From assembly GCF_016545825.1 (NCBI RefSeq), contig NC_052621.1:37834687-37898686 (forward strand): a DNA stretch of 64,000 bases. Direction: 5' to 3'. Each line of letters begins with the position of its first letter. The first letter of the stretch is position 1. This stretch comes from Eucalyptus grandis. Lineage: Eukaryota > Streptophyta > Magnoliopsida > Myrtales > Myrtaceae. This document shows, in pieces, positions 16,679 through 27,640 of this stretch. The notes under the pieces are model-generated. The model ran no database searches. It had not been told where the DNA came from and was given only the letters and a program-made list of their open reading frames with translations. The translations under genes and the position numbers were made by a program.

Positions 16679-17360
16679 GTGCGTTTGGTAACGATTCTGT
16701 TCCAAGAAATAATTTTTATCAGAAATGATTTTTATTCTGTTCTCGGAAATAATTTTCGAGCAAAAGAACATGTTTGGTAATTTTACAAAAATTTTATTCT
16801 CGGGATAGAAATACGTTTAGTAGGATTCTTAATTTTTTTTTTTATTATATTTTTTCTTTTTTTTTCTTCCCCCTTTGTGGCCGGCGATTGGCTAGGCGAG
16901 GTCCAGCAAGCCTCAACCTAGCCCAAGCGGTGGAAGACAGACCTCGCCTTGGCCTGGTGAGGCCTAGCCTCACGTTGGCTAGGGAGGCCGAGCCTCACCT
17001 TGGCTAGGCAAGGCTTAGGCTGATGAGCCTTGTCGTGGCTCGTCATCGTTGGGGTCGGCAACACTCTAGCGAGGTTGTCGGCCCTGGCTTGAGGCCAATC
17101 GACAGCCAAAAGGAAGAAGAAGAAAATTAAAGAGAAGAAAAAAGAGAAAGAAGAGAGGAGAAGAAAAAAAAAAAAATTTTAGAATTGTTTCCGAAAATAA
17201 GAAGTAACTAATTTTTTGCTTCTTGATTCTATTTCAAATTTTTTTGAGAAAAAAAATAGATTTTTATTTTTAGAAATAAAAATTTATCAAATGCATTTCT
17301 ATTCTTTTTTTTTTCAAAGAATAAAACCAGTGTTCTTGGGAGTAAAAGCAAACAGGTTTG
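16679..17360. mobile_element. GC-cored foldback/TIR element
   Basis: The left arm begins GTGCGTTTGGTAACGATTCT; the right end reversed begins CTGTTTGCTTTTACTCCC, a partial inverted match. Inside lies a T-rich pyrimidine tract (16828-16872), then a GC core of GGCTAGG/CCTCACC words (16873-17108). A purine tract of GAAGAAGAAAAAG words (17109-17178) follows, then an AT-rich arm. The pyrimidine and purine tracts can pair, so the whole element is a long hairpin. It has no transposase. Confidence 0.55.
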
Positions 17361-18164
17361 CAGGCTCGCAGCTGGATTGGGTCGGGCCTTGTTTGGCTAT
17401 CTGGAATCATGATAAAAAGCAAGAAAAGCTTAATCTTGTAACATGATGATACGGAGGAGATAATTTCAGCGCCAAAAACCCTGGATGAAGACACCAAGTT
17501 TACAGATTGGACGAGAGGGACGATCAGCTCCAAGAAGAATATGTTGACTTTCCATGTCCTTTTTAACACTTTCAAGAACCGATATGGTCCATCTCAATTA
17601 ACTAAACTTTCCCCTATATGACCTAAAGTTCATTTCTACGGATGATTTTGCCTCCTATGGTTAGGGTGGCAAACTAAATCATTAAGTGAGAGCAAAAATA
17701 TTGGAATTGGCTAAGTAACAAGAGACTCACCAACTAATTTCTGGCTATCATTCTCATGGCTAATTCTCAAGAAGTAATTCATCAGCAACTTTTCCAGGAA
17801 GGCCATCGTAACCTCTCGGAGTTCACTGACAAGTTTTAGATTTCACACTAGCATATAATTCAATAGATTCCTTACATGGATATGCACTAGCAAAAACTAT
17901 AAAAAAAGAGAATTGGGGGGTCATGGAGATGACTTTATTTCACACCAGGTAAAACTTGAGATTACATCAAAACAGAAGAAATATTAAAAAGAACAAAGAA
18001 AAACTCCAAGAAGCTCACACCGCGATTACATCATTTCTTATATGTTACATGAAACCAGTCGGAAGTATATTATGTTCCAAGGTGCCAAAAGCCCAAGACA
18101 GAGCAATAGCGGCAACCCTTGGAAAAAACAGAACAGAACAGAGCAGCTATTTCTAGACAAATGC
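17361..18164. other. Spacer and HSP70 3'UTR
   Basis: Contains no protein frame with a recognisable family. The part next to 18165 is the expected 3'UTR of the minus-strand HSP70. A 101-codon minus frame at 17270-17575 overlaps the foldback element end and is not supported. Confidence 0.5.
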
Positions 18165-20123
18165 TCAATCGACCTCTTCAATCTTTGGGCCAGCACCGCC
18201 GCCGCTGCCTCCAGATTTTGGCTTGCCGTAACCACCACCGGGCATGTCGCCCATCGGCACATCGCCGCCACCGGGTCCGCCCTGGTACATCTTGGCAATG
18301 ATCGGATTGCACAGCCCCTCTAGCTCCTTCAATTTATCCTCCAGCTCATCCACTTCGGCCAGCTGGTTCCGATCCAGCCACTCGATTGCCTCGTCGATGG
18401 CCTTCTCAATCTTCTGCTTATCTGCCGGGTCGAGCTTCCCAGCGAACTTGTCGTCCCTCACCGTGTTCCTCATGTTGTACGCGTAATTCTCGAGCGCATT
18501 CTTGGCTTCGACCTTCTTCTTGACCCCTTCGTCCTCTGCTTTGTACTTCTCTGCCTCCTGCACCATCCTCTCAATGTCTTCCTTGCTCAATCGTCCCTTG
18601 TCGTTCGTGATCGTGATCTGGTTCTTCACTCCGGCCGTCTTATCCTCCGCTGATACATTGAGGATCCCATTCGCGTCGATGTCGAAGCACACATTGATCT
18701 GCGGCACGCCTCTCGGCGCTGGGGGGATGCCCTTGAGCTCGAACGTGCCCAAGAGGTTGTTGTCCTTAGTCCTGGCCCTCTCGCCTTCGTACACTTGGAT
18801 CAGGACGCTGGTCTGGTTGTCTGAGTAGGTCGAGAACACCTGCTCCTTCTTGGTTGGGATCGTGGTGTTCCTCGGGATCAGCACCGTCATGACGCCGCCC
18901 GCGGTCTCGATCCCAAGGCTCAGCGGGGTGACATCGAGGAGCAGCAAGTCCTGGACTCTCTCGTTGCCCTCACCGCTCAAGATGGCGGCCTGAACTGCAG
19001 CTCCATACGCGACGGCCTCGTCAGGATTGATGCTCTTGCACAGTTCCTTCCCGTTGAAGAAATCCTGCAGCAATTGCTGCACTTTCGGGATCCTGGTCGA
19101 CCCGCCGACGAGGACAACGTCGTGGACCTGGCTCTTGTCGATCTTGGCGTCCCTCAGGCACTTCTCGACGGGCTCCATGCACCTCCTGAACAGGTCCATG
19201 TTGAGCTCCTCGAACCTGGCCCTTGTGATGGTCGCATAGAAGTCGATCCCCTCGTAGAGGGAGTCGATCTCGATGGTCGTCTGCGAGGTCGAGGAAAGCG
19301 TCCGCTTCGCCCGCTCGCAGGCAGTCCGGAGCCGGCGCAGGGCCCTGGCGTTCCCGCTGATGTCCTTCTTATGCTTCCTCTTGAACTCCTGCACGAAGTG
19401 GTTCACCAACCTGTTGTCAAAGTCCTCGCCGCCCAGGTGCGTGTCGCCGGCCGTCGCCTTCACTTCGAAGATACCTTCTTCGATCGTCAGCAGAGAGACG
19501 TCGAACGTCCCGCCACCCAAATCAAAGATAAGCACGTTCTTCTCGCCGGCCCTCGCCGCTTTCTTGTCGAGTCCGTAGGCGATCGCAGCGGCCGTCGGCT
19601 CGTTGATGATCCTCAGCACGTTCATGCCCGCGATGGCGCCGGCGTCCTTGGTGGCCTGCCTCTGAGAGTCGTTGAAGTAGGCAGGGACGGTGATGACGGC
19701 GTTCTTGATGGGGTGACCCAAGAAGGCCTCGGCGATCTCCTTCATCTTGGTGAGCACCATGGAGGATATCTCCTCGGGGGAGAACTGCTTCTCCTCACCC
19801 TTGAAGGTGACGACGATCATGGGCTTGTCGCCGGGGCCGGAGACGACGCGGAAGGGCCAGTGCTTCATGTCGGCCTGGACGGAGGGGTCGGAGAAGCGGC
19901 GCCCGATGAGGCGCTTGGCGTCGAAGACGGTGTTGTGGGGGTTCATGGCGACCTGGTTCTTGGCGGCATCGCCGATGAGGCGCTCGGTGTCGGTGAAGGC
20001 GACGTAGGAGGGGGTGGTGCGGTTGCCCTGGTCATTGGCGATGATCTCGACTCGGTCGTTCTGCCAGACGGCGACGCAGCTGTAGGTGGTGCCGAGGTCG
20101 ATGCCGATGGCTTTGGAGGCCAT
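18165..20123 (-). CDS. HSP70: Cytosolic heat shock protein 70, intronless
   Basis: ATP-dependent chaperone of the cytosol and nucleus, working with J-proteins and nucleotide-exchange factors. The frame is 652 residues, typical length. The nucleotide-binding domain spans about 1-385 with IDLGTTYS (8-15), [14 protein letters not shown] (199-212) and [11 protein letters not shown] (338-348). Substrate-binding and lid domains follow. The tail is Gly-rich ([17 protein letters not shown]) and ends in EEVD, the cytosolic TPR-cochaperone docking motif. Start [10 protein letters not shown] is standard. Many plant cytosolic Hsc70 genes have an intron near codons 70-72 (AKRLIGRR), but here the frame runs straight through. 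Intronless plant paralogues such as Arabidopsis Hsp70b are often stress-induced, so inducible expression is possible. GC content is much higher than in flanking DNA. Intact. Confidence 0.97.
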   Translation of the reverse strand: MASKAIGIDLGTTYSCVAVWQNDRVEIIANDQGNRTTPSYVAFTDTERLIGDAAKNQVAMNPHNTVFDAKRLIGRRFSDPSVQADMKHWPFRVVSGPGDKPMIVVTFKGEEKQFSPEEISSMVLTKMKEIAEAFLGHPIKNAVITVPAYFNDSQRQATKDAGAIAGMNVLRIINEPTAAAIAYGLDKKAARAGEKNVLIFDLGGGTFDVSLLTIEEGIFEVKATAGDTHLGGEDFDNRLVNHFVQEFKRKHKKDISGNARALRRLRTACERAKRTLSSTSQTTIEIDSLYEGIDFYATITRARFEELNMDLFRRCMEPVEKCLRDAKIDKSQVHDVVLVGGSTRIPKVQQLLQDFFNGKELCKSINPDEAVAYGAAVQAAILSGEGNERVQDLLLLDVTPLSLGIETAGGVMTVLIPRNTTIPTKKEQVFSTYSDNQTSVLIQVYEGERARTKDNNLLGTFELKGIPPAPRGVPQINVCFDIDANGILNVSAEDKTAGVKNQITITNDKGRLSKEDIERMVQEAEKYKAEDEGVKKKVEAKNALENYAYNMRNTVRDDKFAGKLDPADKQKIEKAIDEAIEWLDRNQLAEVDELEDKLKELEGLCNPIIAKMYQGGPGGGDVPMGDMPGGGYGKPKSGGSGGGAGPKIEEVD

Positions 20124-20290
20124 TGCTGCAGATGAAACAGAGCTTGGAGGTAGGTTATCGCTTGCTGAGAGACAGAGAAAGAAACTTTTAACTTTGCAGT
20201 GATGAGATTTCTATCTTTCTTTCGTGGTCGATGGGAGTAGGACGAGGTGTTGTGTGTGTATATATATATGGAGGTAAAGCGAGGGAGGGG
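20124..20290 (-). promoter_or_regulatory. HSP70 5'UTR and TATA box
   Basis: On the minus strand, CCATATATATATACACACAC lies at 20271-20252, a clear TATA box about 130 bp before the ATG. That implies a leader of about 100 nt. I looked for nGAAnnTTCnnGAAn heat shock elements in the 350 bp upstream and found only imperfect GAA/TTC clusters (for example GGAACACTC near 20410), so heat control is not shown by sequence. Confidence 0.65.
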
Positions 20291-20489
20291 AAGGTTATGG
20301 AGAAATGGAGATGGTGGGAGAGACTACTGGGAGGAGGGATGGAGAAGGAGAGAGACTTCCTGACTGTGCATTCGAGAGAGACAGAGGACAGCGAAGCGGG
20401 GACGAGAGTGTTCCAGAGAGTCGCCATTGTTTTGGGTCGAAGCATGCATGCTGGGCCGTTTGAACTGGCCCGAGAACTCGACTGGGCTC

Positions 20490-20590
20490 TCTCTCTCTCT
20501 CTCTCTCTCTTACACATGGGATATTCTACACTCAGATGATAAATCTGGCCCAACTTCTCGACGGGCTCTCTCTCTCTCTCTCTCTCACCT
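20490..20590. repeat. Two (CT)n microsatellites in a local duplication
   Basis: CT runs at about 20488-20511 and 20567-20587 are each preceded by CTCGACTGGG or CTCGACGGG after a GGCCC word, so about 80 bp is duplicated around the microsatellites. It lies upstream of HSP70. Non-coding. Confidence 0.75.
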
Positions 20591-20619
20591 ACAAAGTGCA
20601 AACTCCAAAGTTAGCATGG

Positions 20620-21600
20620 GATCTTCTAAACTTGGATGATAAATCTACAATATGGAGATTAATACATCATCACATATGTACTTTATTTTCCGTTATTACT
20701 GCATATATCGTCAGTTGGGAATAGGTTTATGAACAATAATCATTACAATATGCCAAAAATATGTCATCAAGATATCTCAATTATGAAATTACCAAAGGTG
20801 TAAGAGAGAAATCTAATCATGAAATTAATACTATAGAAATATTTCAAGTGTATAAAATAGGGACAAGCAGCACACGTTGCTTTATTGCATAGACTTCTCT
20901 ATCTAGCATACTCAAACTATCAACCATTTATCACTTTATCAAAACTTGAACTCTAAGAAGCACCGATACTTTCCAGAAGCCTTCACATTGTGTTGGGCAC
21001 TCTGACATGTATTCCACATGTAGTCAATAGGCGTTGGAAAATTTGACACGTCCGAAATTCTAACATGTACAAGGTTAATTTTAAAAAATTTCAATAAATA
21101 AGTGGTCAAAATGTAAATATGTAAAAAAAAAAAAAATAATAAAGAGGGAAGATTTCGTTATATTTGATGGTGAAATGTGGATTGTTTTTTTTTTTCTTCC
21201 TCCAAGTTTTATGGATTATTGGGATAGAATGCAATTGAATTTGTTAAATTAAAAAAATGAATGACATTAACAAATGATGGATTAATATTTTTAGTGTAAG
21301 TTTATTCTAGACTTTATTATTATTTATTTATTTGTGAATTTGAATTAAATTAATTTAATTGAAATAATCATATAAATGATAATTTATCATATATATATAT
21401 ATATGTATGTATGTATAAATATACATTTAATATACAATGTGTCATAACATGTTAAAATTCTGTATTTTTTGAGAAATGACGTGTCGGTGTATTGTGTTGT
21501 GTTATGTCGCGTGTCGGTGCTACTTAGCTTGAACCCTAAAGGAACCATGAAGCAAATCTCCAAGTTGATGTTGGTCTTCCTCAATGTTAACTTAAGAGCT
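20620..21600 (+). pseudogene. Small secreted peptide gene, copy A (promoter and signal-peptide start only)
   Basis: About 350 bp match copy B (21595-22320) in order. Copy A has TATAAAAT at 20851-20858 and the leader words CTTCTCTATCTAGCA and ATCACTTTATCAAAACTTGAAC. The ATG at 21547 encodes MKQISKLMLVFL, the start of a signal peptide. A 574-bp element (20954-21527) sits between the leader and the ATG. After MKQISKLMLVFL the sequence departs from copy B and runs into the next unit, so no mature peptide exon is present. It is a broken duplicate. Confidence 0.6.
20954..21527. mobile_element. 574-bp TIR element inserted in copy A leader
   Basis: Its ends are inverted: left TAAGAAGCACCGATAC, right (reversed) CTAAGTAGCACCGACAC. 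Flanks repeat nearly exactly: CTTGAACTC at 20945-20953 and CTTGAACCC at 21528-21536, a 9-bp target duplication with one mismatch. Copy B (AACTTGAACCCCAAAGGAATC) is the matching empty site. A relative lies at 7985-8625. It has no transposase; the length of the duplication suggests a Mutator-type mobiliser. Confidence 0.7.
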
Positions 21601-21930
21601 TCTAAACTCATAGTTGATAAATCTACAACTCACAGTTGGAGATTAATATTTCATCACATATACATTTCACTTTCCTTTATTATTGCATATATCATTAGTT
21701 GAGAATAGGTTTATGAATAATAATCACTATAATCTACCAGAAGCATGTGACGAAGGTATTTCAATCATAAAATTGCCAAAAGCGTGAGAGAGAAATCTAA
21801 TCATAACATTATCCATCAAATGCATTATATATATATATATATTGGGTCAAAAAATATACCATTCATTACCTAACCAACATTCAAACACCACAAAGTCTCA
21901 ACATCTAAGCATAAGATTAACCAAAGAGAA

Positions 21931-22142
21931 TTTTTTTTTGGGGGGGTTGGGGAGGGAGAGGGGCTAGTAATCCAATTCAGGTGAAGTTCTCCTACTCAAT
22001 GAGCCTTTGCAGCCCAATCTGTTGCTCGATTGGCTTCTCTAGGCTCGTGGACCAATTTTATGCTTGGCATGTGGTCCAATAGGAGTTTGCAATCTTCCAT
22101 TACTGATCGAGCAGCCCATGGAGATTCTTTTTGGCATAGGAT
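21931..22142 (-). mobile_element. 5'-truncated LINE remnant (RNase H end)
   Basis: The minus strand encodes EDCKLLLDHMPSIKLVHEPR and then EANRATDWAAKAH, ending at 21996. This matches the RNase H-like C-terminus of plant L1 elements; the LINE at 48.7 kb has EANVVADWAAKAH at the same place. A T9 run at 21931-21939 is the poly(A) tail on the minus strand. It interrupts the copy B upstream region. Strongly 5'-truncated, as is usual for LINE copies. Confidence 0.75.
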
Positions 22143-22172
22143 AAATTGAACAACACAGAGATATTTCAAATG

Positions 22173-22284
22173 TATAAATAGGGACAAACAATGCACAATG
22201 CTTCATTGCATAGCCTTCTCTATCTAGCACAACCAAACCATCGACCATTCATCACTCTATCATAACTTGAACCCCAAAGGAATC
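22173..22284 (+). promoter_or_regulatory. TATA box and leader of peptide gene copy B
   Basis: TATAAATA at 22173-22180 is followed about 100 bp later by the ATG at 22285. The whole stretch matches copy A, including the leader words CTTCTCTATCTAGCA and ATCATAACTTGAACCCC. Two aligned copies with the same TATA-to-ATG design support a real promoter. Confidence 0.6.
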
Positions 22285-22561
22285 ATGAAGCAAACCTCCA
22301 AGTTGATGTTGGGCTTCCTATTGGTGACACTAATATCTCTCTCTCTCTCTCTCTCAATTATAAAACCCTAATGCATGGTTTATGCAATTGATCTCATCTT
22401 GTTAGTCATAAGGAAGATATTTAACATCTCCGTTTCATAACTTAATGGGAAAAATTACCAAAAAAGTCATAAACCTATTATAATTGTGCTAATTCAGTTC
22501 TAAACTTTTTTTTTGACAAATTAAGTTCTAAACCTTTTATAATTATTCTCGATTAGTCCAT

Positions 22562-23735
22562 TGATAACTCTATAAAAATAGAGTTATTTTACCTATTTTA
22601 AGCAACAATTAATGCATTATCTATGAGAAAATATTTGGATTTTCTTCCGATTATTTAAATTTCCCTTATTTATGCAGAATAATGAGATATGGAGAAGATA
22701 AGGAAAAAAATGACAATTATCAGGAATTCAAATAAAAGCAGCAGTGGAAAATAGATATCAAATCAGGAAATTCTTGATTTTGTTCCCTAATGTTATCTGC
22801 AAGCGTTGAGAGATAGATATCTTGGATATATCCTATAAATAGAGACAGAGAGAGCAGCTAGGTTTTTTAGAGGGAGGAGGAGTGAGATCGTTTTTCATTC
22901 TTCTGAGAGTTTTTTCAAGTATTTTGAAGAGAAGACAAAAGTGGTGACAGAATTCTTGTCCTTTGATTCAAGATGCTAGGTTTGATCTATATTTCTATTT
23001 TTATTTCTTATTCTACTATGTTCTAATTTTCTTTTGTTAGGGTTACGATGTAGCCTAACCATGATGATATGAATTTCATGATTTTTATGTTTTACAATTG
23101 ATTTCATTCATGTGAGTTATATATTATTGCGTTTACTGCTTTTGAGTGATTGGCCACCACTTGAATGATCTGATGTGCATGTTTGAGACTAAGAGATGAT
23201 AATATGCAATTGCTCATTATAATATATAACCATGAATTAAACGTGGATAGAAATATACCGCGTTATTTATGTAGCTTTCGGTGATAAGGTGATCCAAAAG
23301 ACTCATTGTAAACCGAGAATATTTATAGTTTTTAATGCACTCATGTTTATTTTAATTCACATAGAGATATAGTGGATTAATAAGCTGAGTAGGTTTGCTA
23401 TACCTAGAGATAGGATAGTAAATAGATTAGAAAATTCCGCTATCACATGTTTGATATCGTTCTTGTATTCATAATAATAAGAAATTCATATCTAGTGGTT
23501 ATGGTGAAATCGGATGCTCTAACATATTTATCTGATTGATTTTACTGCATTTAGTCTTCAAGTTTTGTTTTTAATTTATTCTAAATTATATTTTGATTTG
23601 TTAGATAAATTTTAGAATTAATCTATTTTAGTATTTAATTAGTTTATTAATCATCGATCTCCGTGGGACGATACTTTTTCTCATCATTATATTACTTGTT
23701 CGATACGTGCACTTGCGTTTAGAATTTTACGAACA
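22562..23735 (+). repeat. 5' LTR of gypsy element
   Basis: Starts TGATAACTCTATAAAAATAG and ends TTTTACGAACA. A TATAAATAGAGACAGAGAG promoter word near 22838 is a likely transcription start region. Paired with 30628-31799. Confidence 0.95.
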
Positions 23736-23950
23736 AGTTTTTGGCGCCGTTGCCGGGGATCGTTTGTTTAATACTAATTAATATTGATACCAGTTAATTC
23801 TAAATTTAATCTAGCTTTCGTTTTGTTTTTTATTCTTCAGGGTGTACATCAGTTTATGACACGTAGCCAACAAGGGAACTTGTTGAACTTGATCCAGAAA
23901 TCGAGCGTACATTCAAAAGGCGACTAAGAGAACAGAAAAATCACGCTAAG

Positions 23951-25343
23951 ATGGCAGACGGTGAGAATGAAAATCTACGTAAACTTTTAAGAGATTATGC
24001 TGCCCCAACAGTTCAAGGCACCACATCAAGTTTCAGAAGACCTGCAATTCAAGCAAACAACTTTGAGATCAAACCGTCACTCATTCAGATGCTTCAACAA
24101 TCGGTGCAATTCAGTGGGCTACCAAGTGATGATCCAAACGCTCACATCGATGCTTTTCTTGAAATCTGTGACACCATTAAATATAATGGAGTTACAGATG
24201 ATGCTATTAGATTGAGATTATTTCCATTCTCTCTTAGAGACAAAGCTAAAAGTTGGCTTTCTTCTCTTCCTGCAGGATCAATTACTACATGGAATGATAT
24301 GGCTCAGAAATTTCTTGGTAAGTTCTTTCCACCTGCAAAGTCTGCGAAGATGCGTAACGATATTACTAATTTTATGCAGATGGATAATGAATCATTATAT
24401 GAAGCATGGGAAAGATTCAAAGAATTTCTTAGGAGATGCCCACATCACGGACTACCCGTATGGATGCAAGTACAAACTTTTATAATGGCTCTAGTGCAAA
24501 TCTTCGTTCTATGATTGATGCAGCTGTAGGGGGAACTTTAAATAATAAAACACCAGAAGAAGCCTACAATTTATTAGAAGAGATGGCGTCCAATAGTTAT
24601 CGGTGGCCTGCGAGAGATTACCAATGCGAAAAGTTAGCGGAGTTCATGAAGTTGATGCTTTTGCTGCAATTGCTGCACAATTTGAAACACTCAACAAAAA
24701 GCTAGATAATATGAGTGTTTCAACCATGAAAATTCACAATTTGACATGTGATTTTTGTGGTGGAGGACATGTTAGCACAGAGTGTCAGGTAGATAATACT
24801 TTCAAACAACTTAGTGAAAATTCTAACTTTGTTGGGAATTTTAACAGGTCACAGAATAATCCCTACTCCAACACATACAATCCGAGATGGCGCAATCATC
24901 CAAATTTTTCATGGAAGAATCAGAATGTGACGAGATCACCTGGATTCAAACAATCAGAAGAGACAAAGTCAAATTTGGAAGACATAGTCACCAAACTTGC
25001 TAATACGACTTATGACTTCATCAAAAGCACGGATGTGAGATTTCAAAACCAAGAGGCTTCAATCAGAAATCTGGAGATGCAAGTGGGTCGGTTAGCAAGC
25101 ATGATGTCAGGAAGGCAATAGGGTTCTTTGCCGAGCAACACAGAGAAAAATCCAATTGAAAACATAAAGGCTATTACCCTGAGAAGTGGTAAACAAGTAG
25201 GAGAAGAAGAGATTTCCAGAGATAAAGAAGAGGTGATCAATAAACAATCAAAGGAGACAAGCAAGAGTAAACTTTTTCCAGATAATCCCAAGCCATATGT
25301 GCCGCCAATTCCATTCCCTCGCGACTCTAGCAGCACAAAATAG
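23951..25343 (+). pseudogene. gag: Gypsy gag, frameshifted
   Basis: Capsid-type region: SFRRPAIQANNFEIKPSLIQ, then NDMAQKFLGKFFPP and EAWERFKEFLRRCPHHGLP, the plant retrotransposon gag domain. A zinc knuckle CDFCGGGHVSTEC (about 24749-24787) has the short C-x2-C-x3-H-x4-C form seen in Athila relatives. The frame changes near 24480 and 24620. A TAG at 25119 separates the knuckle region from the following NTEKNPIENIKAITLRSGK segment. Non-functional. Confidence 0.85.
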
Positions 25344-25380
25344 ATAAGCAATTTTCTAAATTTCTTGATGTATTTAAAAA

Positions 25381-26486
25381 TTGCACATTAACATTCCTTT
25401 TGCAGATGCTTTAGTGCAAATGCCTAGTTATGCAAAATTTTTGAAGGAGATTTTGGCAAACAAAAGGAAACTGGAGGATTATGAAACTGTGAAGTTAAAT
25501 GAGGAGTGTTCAGCCATCCTACAAAACAAATTGCCTCAGAAATTAAAAGATCCAGGGAGTTTTACTATTCCTTGTACTATTGGGGATTCTTACTTTGAAA
25601 AAGCATTATGTGATTTAGGTGCAAGTATTAATCTGATGCCTTATTCTGTTTTCAAGAAATTAGGATTGGGCGAGGTAAAAGCAACCACAGTGTCACTTCA
25701 ACTAGCTGATCGATCAATTAAATATCCAAGAGGTATTGTGGAAGATGTTTTGGTAAAAGTTGACAAATTTATCTTTCCTGCAGATTTCATAGTTCTTGAC
25801 ATGGAGGAAGATTTTGAGGTACCACTTATCTTAGGTCGACCTTTTCTAGCAACATGAAGAGCTCTTATTGATGTACAACGGGGAAGTTGATCCTTAGAGT
25901 TCAAGATGATCTTGTTTCATTTAATGTTTTTAAAGCAATGAAATATTCATCTGATGATAATTCTTGTTTTAGAGTTGAGACAGTTGACAAGTTGGTGAAT
26001 AAGGTTTTTCAGGAAAATATTTTTGAAGATCCACTTGAAGCATGTCTGATTCAACTAAGAGACAAAGATATTCAGAATGAGGAGATAAAGGAGTACGCAA
26101 ATTTCATGGAGGCAATTCCACCATATTCAAGGCAAAAGGCAATTAAATTTGAAGAGTTGGGACAACACATTACAAAGCCTAAACCATCAATTAAAGAGCC
26201 TCCAATTCTTGAACTCAAACCCTTACCTTCTCATTTGAAATATGCTTATATAGATGGAGTTTCTTCTTTACCGGTAATTATATTTTCTTCTTTGACAGAT
26301 TTGATGGAGGAGAAATTGCTCAGAGTATTAAGAGAGCATAAATGTGCAATTGGATGGAAAATAGCTGATATCAAGGGAATTAGTCATTCAATTTGCATGC
26401 ACAAAATTTTGATGGAAGAGCAATATAAACCCACTATCCAACCTCGGGCGTTTGAACCCGAAGATGCAAGAAGTAGTGAAAGCTGA
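25381..26486 (+). pseudogene. Gypsy aspartic protease and linker to RT
   Basis: Encodes a retropepsin-like domain with the catalytic stretch ALCDLGASINLMPYSVFKKL, the Athila-type DLGAS variant of D-S/T-G, and LILGRPFLAT at its end. A TGA at 25855 stops the frame. A linker with KPLPSHLKYAY and CAIGWKIADIKGIS follows in another frame, the segment that usually precedes RT. Confidence 0.8.
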
Positions 26487-27640
26487 GGTAATTAAGCTAC
26501 TTGATGCAGGTATCATCTATCCTATCTCCGATAGTTCTTGGGTAAGTCCCTGTACAAGTTGTGCCAAAGAAATGTGGTATGACTGTTCGAAAAACGACAA
26601 CAATGAATTGATTCCAACTAGAACAGATTCTTGGGTGGCGTGTGTGTATGGATTACAGAAAATTGAATGATACCACTAAAAAGATCACTTTCCTTTACCA
26701 TTTATTGATCGATGTTAGAAAGAATTGCTGGGCATGAATTTTATTGCTTTACGGATGGATATTCGGGTATAATCAGATTCCTATTGCACCCGGAAGATCA
26801 AGAGAAAACTACTTTTACTTGTCCCTATGGTACTTTTGCTTTTAGAAGAATGCCCTTTGGTCTTTGTAATGCACCAGCTACTTTTCAAAGATGCATGATG
26901 GCTATTTTCTCTGATATGGTTGAAAAATATATTGAGATTTTCATGGATGATTTTTTTGTTTTTGGCCTATCATTTGATTCTTGTTTAAATAATTTGGCCT
27001 TGGTCTTACAAAGATGTGATGAGACTAACCTTGTTTTGAATTGGGAGAAGTGTCACTTTATGGTGCAGGAAGGAATAGTGCTCGGGCATAAAATTTCTCA
27101 AAACGGAATAGAAGTCGATCGAGCCAAAGTGGAGGTCATTGCAAAATTACCTCCGCCAACATCTGTGAAACTTGTCGAGGATTTTTGGGGCATGCAGGAT
27201 TTTACGGGCGATTTATAAAAGATTTTTCAAAAATTACTAAACCTCTTTCTAATCTTTTGGAAAAAGATGCTCCTTTTAATTTTTCCGTTGAATGCATGCA
27301 GGCTTTTAACACTTTAAAGGAGAAGTTAATATCAGCACCAATTATGACAGCACCAAATTGGGATTTACCTTTTGAGCTGATGTGTGATGCTAGCGATTCT
27401 GCAGTAGGAGCTGTTTTGGGACAAAGGAAGAATAAAATTTTTCAAACCATATACTATGCCAGTCGAACCTTGTCAGGTGCACAATTGAATTATTCAACAA
27501 CAGAAAAGGAACTTTTGGCGGTAGTATTTGCTTTTGATAAATTTCGTTCTTATTTAATTGGCTCAAAAGTTATAGTTTATTTTGACCACTCTGCTCTTAA
27601 GTATACGCTTGAAAGAAAGAATCAAAACCCAGGTTGATCG
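26452..27640 (+). pseudogene. Gypsy reverse transcriptase and RNase H
   Basis: RT starts with KAEVIKLLDAGIIYPISDS. It continues with TFTCPYGTFAFRRMPFGLCN and the active-site box FMDD (EIFMDDFFVFG, the Athila form of YxDD). The connection domain GRFIKDFSKITKPLSNLLEK follows, then RNase H with ELMCDASDSAVGAVLGQ and NYSTTEKELLAVVFA. At least four frame changes or stops fall between 26486 and 27640, so no active polymerase is encoded. Confidence 0.88.

Noticed and set aside
19074..20135. 353-codon plus-strand frame opposite HSP70
   Set aside because: It is the antisense shadow of a GC-rich, strongly biased coding sequence; HSP70 on the minus strand explains the region fully.
20124..20480. Heat shock elements upstream of HSP70
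   Set aside because: Only imperfect GAA/TTC groupings, none with three correctly phased units.
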